A stretch of DNA of 45,274 bases from Phenylobacterium sp. (GTDB lineage: Bacteria > Pseudomonadota > Alphaproteobacteria > Caulobacterales > Caulobacteraceae), in contig NZ_JAHBYD010000035.1 in the NCBI RefSeq assembly GCF_019636135.1, positions 1 through 45,274 on the forward strand, written 5' to 3'. Shown in pieces: positions 40,853 to 45,274 of the stretch; position 1 is the stretch's first letter; each line of letters starts with the position of its first letter. The position numbers and the translations under genes were made by a program. Below the pieces are notes generated by a model. The model saw only the letters and a list, made by a program, of their open reading frames with translations, was not told the origin of the DNA and made no database searches.

Positions 40853-41314
40853 CTAGCCGCCCACCATGGCGACGACCTCGTTGGTCTTGGAGATGAACTT
40901 CACCCCCTTGACCCGGCCGTCCCTGTAGCGGTCCCAGGCGCTCTTCACGTCGACGGGCGTCGGGCCGGGCTTGCCGGCCGCGGCGGGCTTCTGGGCGACG
41001 ACGTCGATCTCGTAGATGCCGTCGGGCGGGGTGGCCGCATAGACGCGCGGCAGGAAGCCCACCTGGGTCCAGCCGCCGCCGTCGGTCGAGGCCTTGGCCT
41101 CGAGGTCGAGGCCGCCGCCCGAGGCCGCCTTCGCCGTCCCGGACTGGATCGAGAGCACCTGCTCCTGTCCGGCGTACATGGGCGCCTGTCGGGCCAGGGA
41201 CTTCCTGGGCGCCTCGGCCGCCGGGGCCGCTGCGGTGTCGGCCGCCGGCTTTTCGCTGCAGGCGGCCAGAGAGAGACCGGCGAGGACGCCGGCCGCAAGG
41301 ATGAGCTTGCGCAA
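40853..41314 (-). CDS. Putative lipoprotein of unknown function
   Basis: A 153-residue exported protein. The signal ends LAGLSLAACS (lipobox LAAC), followed by an Ala/Pro-rich linker and a beta-rich domain of about 115 residues (LDLEAKASTDGGGWTQVGFL, IYEIDVVAQKPAAAG, GVKFISKTNEVVAMVGG). TTG 41314 is the best start: AGGGAG lies about 7 nt upstream and the signal peptide follows at once. I do not recognise the domain. It is divergent from metG over 177 bp. Confidence 0.78.
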   Translation of the reverse strand: MRKLILAAGVLAGLSLAACSEKPAADTAAAPAAEAPRKSLARQAPMYAGQEQVLSIQSGTAKAASGGGLDLEAKASTDGGGWTQVGFLPRVYAATPPDGIYEIDVVAQKPAAAGKPGPTPVDVKSAWDRYRDGRVKGVKFISKTNEVVAMVGG

Positions 41315-41431
41315 CGTATCACTCCCTTCTCGGGCGGGTTTCTTCTGGCGACTCGGACCGTCGCATGCTCGCCCCTCAGGGGAGTTTGCGCCGATAGGTC
41401 GAGTTGGCGAGCATTTCTTGCGCCGACGGCT

Positions 41432-41459
41432 TTGGCGAACGATCTCCAACGCCTATAAG
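41432..41459 (+). promoter_or_regulatory. Candidate housekeeping promoter of metG
   Basis: TTGGCG (41432-41437) and TATAAG (41454-41459) are separated by 16 bp, close to sigma-70 consensus, and lie 33 bp upstream of the metG ATG. No test of activity is possible here. Confidence 0.5.
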
Positions 41460-41491
41460 CCCCGCTCCCTCATCGAAGACGTCCTCCGGCC

Positions 41492-43305
<1,814 letters not shown>

Positions 43306-43309
<4 letters not shown>

Positions 43310-43319
43310 CCTCGGTCAG
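43306..43319. other. Small palindrome spanning two convergent stop codons
   Basis: CTGAC-CTCG-GTCAG covers the TGA of metG (43307-43309) and, on the other strand, the TGA of the TerC-family gene (43316-43318). With only 6 bp between the genes this is the only stem available at the junction. It is short and may be coincidental. Confidence 0.4.
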
Positions 43320-44029
43320 GGCGTCGGGGCCGGCATCTTCGGGTGGATGTCCATGAAGTCGGGGACGGCGGCGTTGTACTGGGCTGCGTAGCCGAGGTCG
43401 TCGATCACGTCGCGGCCGCCCTGCCAGACCATGTGCAGCGCCACGTAGAGCACGATGAGCAGGCCGATGTAGCCGATCCAGCGGTAGCGATGCAGCAGGC
43501 GGGCGATCGCGTGGGCGGCGACGCCCATCAGGGCGATCGACAGCAGCAGGCCGATCACCAGGACCCCCTTGTGGTCGCGCGCGGCGCCGGCCACGGCCAG
43601 CACGTTGTCGAGCGACATCGAGACGTCCGCGACCAGGATCTGGATCAGCGCGTCCTTGAAGGTCTTCGGCTTGACCTTGGGTTCCGTGGCGGGGTCGGAG
43701 TCCATGGCCGCCTCGGCCGCGACTTCCTCGTGGACGGCCTGGTCGCGCAGCTCGCGCCACATCTTCCAGCAGACCCAGAGCAGGAGCACGCCGCCGGCGA
43801 AGAGCAGGCCGATGATGCCGAGCAGCTCCGTGGTGATGAGCGCGAAGCCGATGCGGGTCACGACGGCCGCGGCCAGGCCCCAGAAGATCGCCTTGCGCCG
43901 CAGGGCCGGCGGCAGCCCGCCGGCCGCGAGGCCCACCGCAACGGCGTTGTCTCCGGCCAGGACCAGGTCGATCATCAGCACCTGGAACAGGGCGGTGAGC
44001 GCGGACGCGCTGAACAGGCTCTCGAACAT
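43316..44029 (-). CDS. TerC/YjbE-family integral membrane protein
   Basis: A 237-residue protein with about seven membrane helices. It has the family's two internal repeats with acidic membrane motifs: MIDLVLAGDNAVAVGLAAGG in the first half and ILVADVSMSLDNVLAVAGAA in the second, the Asp/Asn residues probably binding metal. TerC-type proteins are linked to metal export, notably manganese, and to tellurite resistance; the exact role here is unknown. A charged cytoplasmic loop (about residues 95-125) separates the halves. It lies 40 bp downstream of rlmB on the same strand. Confidence 0.93.
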   Translation of the reverse strand: MFESLFSASALTALFQVLMIDLVLAGDNAVAVGLAAGGLPPALRRKAIFWGLAAAVVTRIGFALITTELLGIIGLLFAGGVLLLWVCWKMWRELRDQAVHEEVAAEAAMDSDPATEPKVKPKTFKDALIQILVADVSMSLDNVLAVAGAARDHKGVLVIGLLLSIALMGVAAHAIARLLHRYRWIGYIGLLIVLYVALHMVWQGGRDVIDDLGYAAQYNAAVPDFMDIHPKMPAPTP

Positions 44030-44069
44030 CGGCGTCTCAATGCGTCACGCCGCGGCCCGCCGCAACTGT

Positions 44070-44888
44070 TCAGCGGGGGCGGGCGGCCTCGTAGAGGGCG
44101 ATGGCGGCGGCCGCCGAGACGTTGAGGCTCTCGAACCCGCCCGGCATGGGGATCTTCGCGAGCTCGTCGCAATGCTCGGCGACCAGGCGGCGCAGGCCTT
44201 CGCCCTCCGAGCCCAGGACCAGCACGGTCGGCGCCCCGTCGAGGACGTCGTGCAGCCCGCGCTCGGCCTCGCCGGCCAGCCCCACGGCGCGCCAGCCGGC
44301 GGTGGTGAGTTCGTCCAGGGCGCGCGAAAGGTTCACCACCCGCGCGATCGGCGTCTTCTCGACGGCGCCGGCGGCGGCCTTGGCGAGCGCGCCGGCCAGC
44401 CTGGGCGCATGGCGCTCCTGCAGGATCACGCCCGCGACGCCGAACGCGGCGGCCGAGCGCAGGATCGCGCCGACGTTCTGCGGGTCGGTGACCTGGTCGA
44501 GCACCAGCAGCACCGCGCCGGGCGTGGGCTCGAAGTCGGCGATGTCGGCCTCGTCCAGCGGGGCAGGGCGCAGGGCGACCCCCTGGTGGACCGCGCTCTG
44601 CGGCAGGGCGTTGCCGATATGATGGGCGTCGGCGATCTCCAGCCCCTTCTGGCGGCCGAACCTCGCCTCGATCTGCCGGGCCTTCTCGGGCGTGGCGAGG
44701 AGGCGGATCGGGGTTCCGCGGGCGGGATTCGCCAGCGCCGCCTCGACGGCGTGCCAGCCCCAGATCCAGTCGTCGGCCGGCGCCGCGTGCGGGCGCTGCG
44801 GACGCGGGTGGCCGGCGCCTTGCGGCCGGCCTTTCGGGCCGGATTTCCGGCCCTTTCGGGCGTCGTTGCGTTCCGTAGGCGAGGCCAC
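44070..44888 (-). CDS. rlmB: 23S rRNA 2'-O-ribose methyltransferase, RlmB type
   Basis: A 272-residue enzyme. The N-terminal basic tail (ERNDARKGRKSGPKGR) precedes the substrate-binding domain (WIWGWHAVEAALANPARGTP) and the SpoU catalytic domain, with LVLDQVTDPQNVGAILRSAA, VLVLGSEGEGLRRLV and IPMPGGFESLNVSAAAAIAL forming the SAM-binding knot. RlmB methylates a guanosine of 23S rRNA in E. coli (G2251); the match is by family. GTG 44888 is the first suitable start; no ribosome site is evident and TTATAG abuts it. It is divergent from the tRNA-Tyr gene, a common neighbourhood for rlmB. Confidence 0.92.
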   Translation of the reverse strand: MASPTERNDARKGRKSGPKGRPQGAGHPRPQRPHAAPADDWIWGWHAVEAALANPARGTPIRLLATPEKARQIEARFGRQKGLEIADAHHIGNALPQSAVHQGVALRPAPLDEADIADFEPTPGAVLLVLDQVTDPQNVGAILRSAAAFGVAGVILQERHAPRLAGALAKAAAGAVEKTPIARVVNLSRALDELTTAGWRAVGLAGEAERGLHDVLDGAPTVLVLGSEGEGLRRLVAEHCDELAKIPMPGGFESLNVSAAAAIALYEAARPR

Positions 44889-45024
44889 TATAAGACGCGC
44901 TCCGATTTGGGGCCCCCCTCGGCGGGCCGCTGCTTTTGGACTGTGAGACCGGCGCTTTAAGCCCCTCCGATCCTCGGGCGGAAGCTCTTTCTGGAAAGGG
45001 CCCCAACTAGGCTCCGAGCGCGCT

Positions 45025-45111
45025 GGGGGAATGTCCCGAGTGGCAAAGGGGGGGGACTGTAAATCCCCTGCTGTAATGGCTTCGTAGGTTCGAGTCCTAC
45101 TTCCCCCACCA
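45025..45111 (+). tRNA. tRNA-Tyr (anticodon GTA)
   Basis: An 87-nt type II tRNA. The acceptor stem GGGGGAA pairs with TTCCCCC, the anticodon stem GGGGA/TCCCC holds loop CTGTAAA (anticodon GTA at 45059-45061), a long variable arm follows, and the T-arm has GGTTCGAGTCC. CCA is encoded. Confidence 0.97.
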
Positions 45112-45158
45112 CGCGCTCGAAGTTCACTGAGGAGTTGCGGCGGCCCCGCAGATGTCTG

Positions 45159-45232
45159 GCGGGTATAGCACAATGGTAGTGCAGCAGCCTTCCAAGCTGA
45201 GGATGCGGGTTCGATTCCCGCTACCCGCTCCA
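45159..45232 (+). tRNA. tRNA-Gly (anticodon TCC)
   Basis: A 74-nt tRNA with acceptor stem GCGGGTA/TACCCGC, D-arm around AGCACAATGGTAGTGC, anticodon loop CTTCCAA (TCC) and T-arm GGGTTCGATTCCC. CCA is encoded. It lies 47 bp after tRNA-Tyr, probably in one transcript. The remaining 42 bases of the window hold no feature. Confidence 0.97.
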
Positions 45233-45274
45233 GCTCCTTGAACCGCAAGACTAGGCAACGCCGGCAGGATCCCC

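Overview
The window is about 45.3 kb of very GC-rich, gene-dense chromosomal DNA from an alphaproteobacterium, most likely Caulobacteraceae (Phenylobacterium or Caulobacter relatives). Pointers are the GC bias, two DUF2336 proteins around an Hpt phosphotransferase and NAD kinase, many GTG and TTG starts, GANTC (CcrM-type) sites in a promoter region, and many palindromic intergenic repeats. It reads as ordinary core chromosome with some accessory patches. No prophage, integrase, insertion sequence or CRISPR array was seen.

Layout. 0-5 kb: small membrane protein, acyl-CoA thioesterase, SpoU-type RNA methyltransferase with an anomalous 5' end, cytosolic hybrid histidine kinase, then a repeat island. 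5-11.6 kb: LigB-type dioxygenase, an FMN reductase divergent from a LysR regulator, a translationally coupled pair of related membrane proteins, an FAD oxidoreductase and an acyl-CoA dehydrogenase. 11.6-14.1 kb: a tandem duplication of a two-gene module (membrane-anchored protein plus lipoprotein) whose second copy still carries a scrap of the acyl-CoA dehydrogenase gene; this is the most novel-looking region. 14.1-20.8 kb: TonB-like protein divergent from a lytic transglycosylase over a twin palindromic operator, CoA-transferase, a degenerate sensor/receiver membrane protein, a DUF2336 protein and a Nudix hydrolase. 20.9-23.5 kb: Hpt protein, NAD kinase and a second DUF2336 protein on the minus strand. 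23.5-28 kb: glycerol kinase, selD and mnmH (selenium for tRNA selenouridine) and a class II aldolase-family protein followed by a good intrinsic terminator. 28-32.7 kb: RND efflux adaptor and pump. 33-36 kb: lipid-anchored cytochrome c, YaiI-family protein, small ORF, tRNA-Thr, amidase. 36.4-40.4 kb: a four-gene polyamine ABC transporter in which every junction is a 4-bp overlap onto a non-ATG start. 40.4-45.3 kb: DUF486 protein, lipoprotein, methionyl-tRNA synthetase, TerC-family protein, rlmB, then tRNA-Tyr and tRNA-Gly, probably leading into a tuf or secE/nusG region beyond the window.

How the genes work together. Clear functional units are selD/mnmH, the polyamine transporter, the RND pump, the FMN reductase/LysR pair, and the rlmB/tRNA translation cluster. 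Signalling parts (hybrid kinase, Hpt protein, pseudo-kinase) are scattered and need not belong to one pathway. All functional names come from reading translated motifs by eye; no database search was run.
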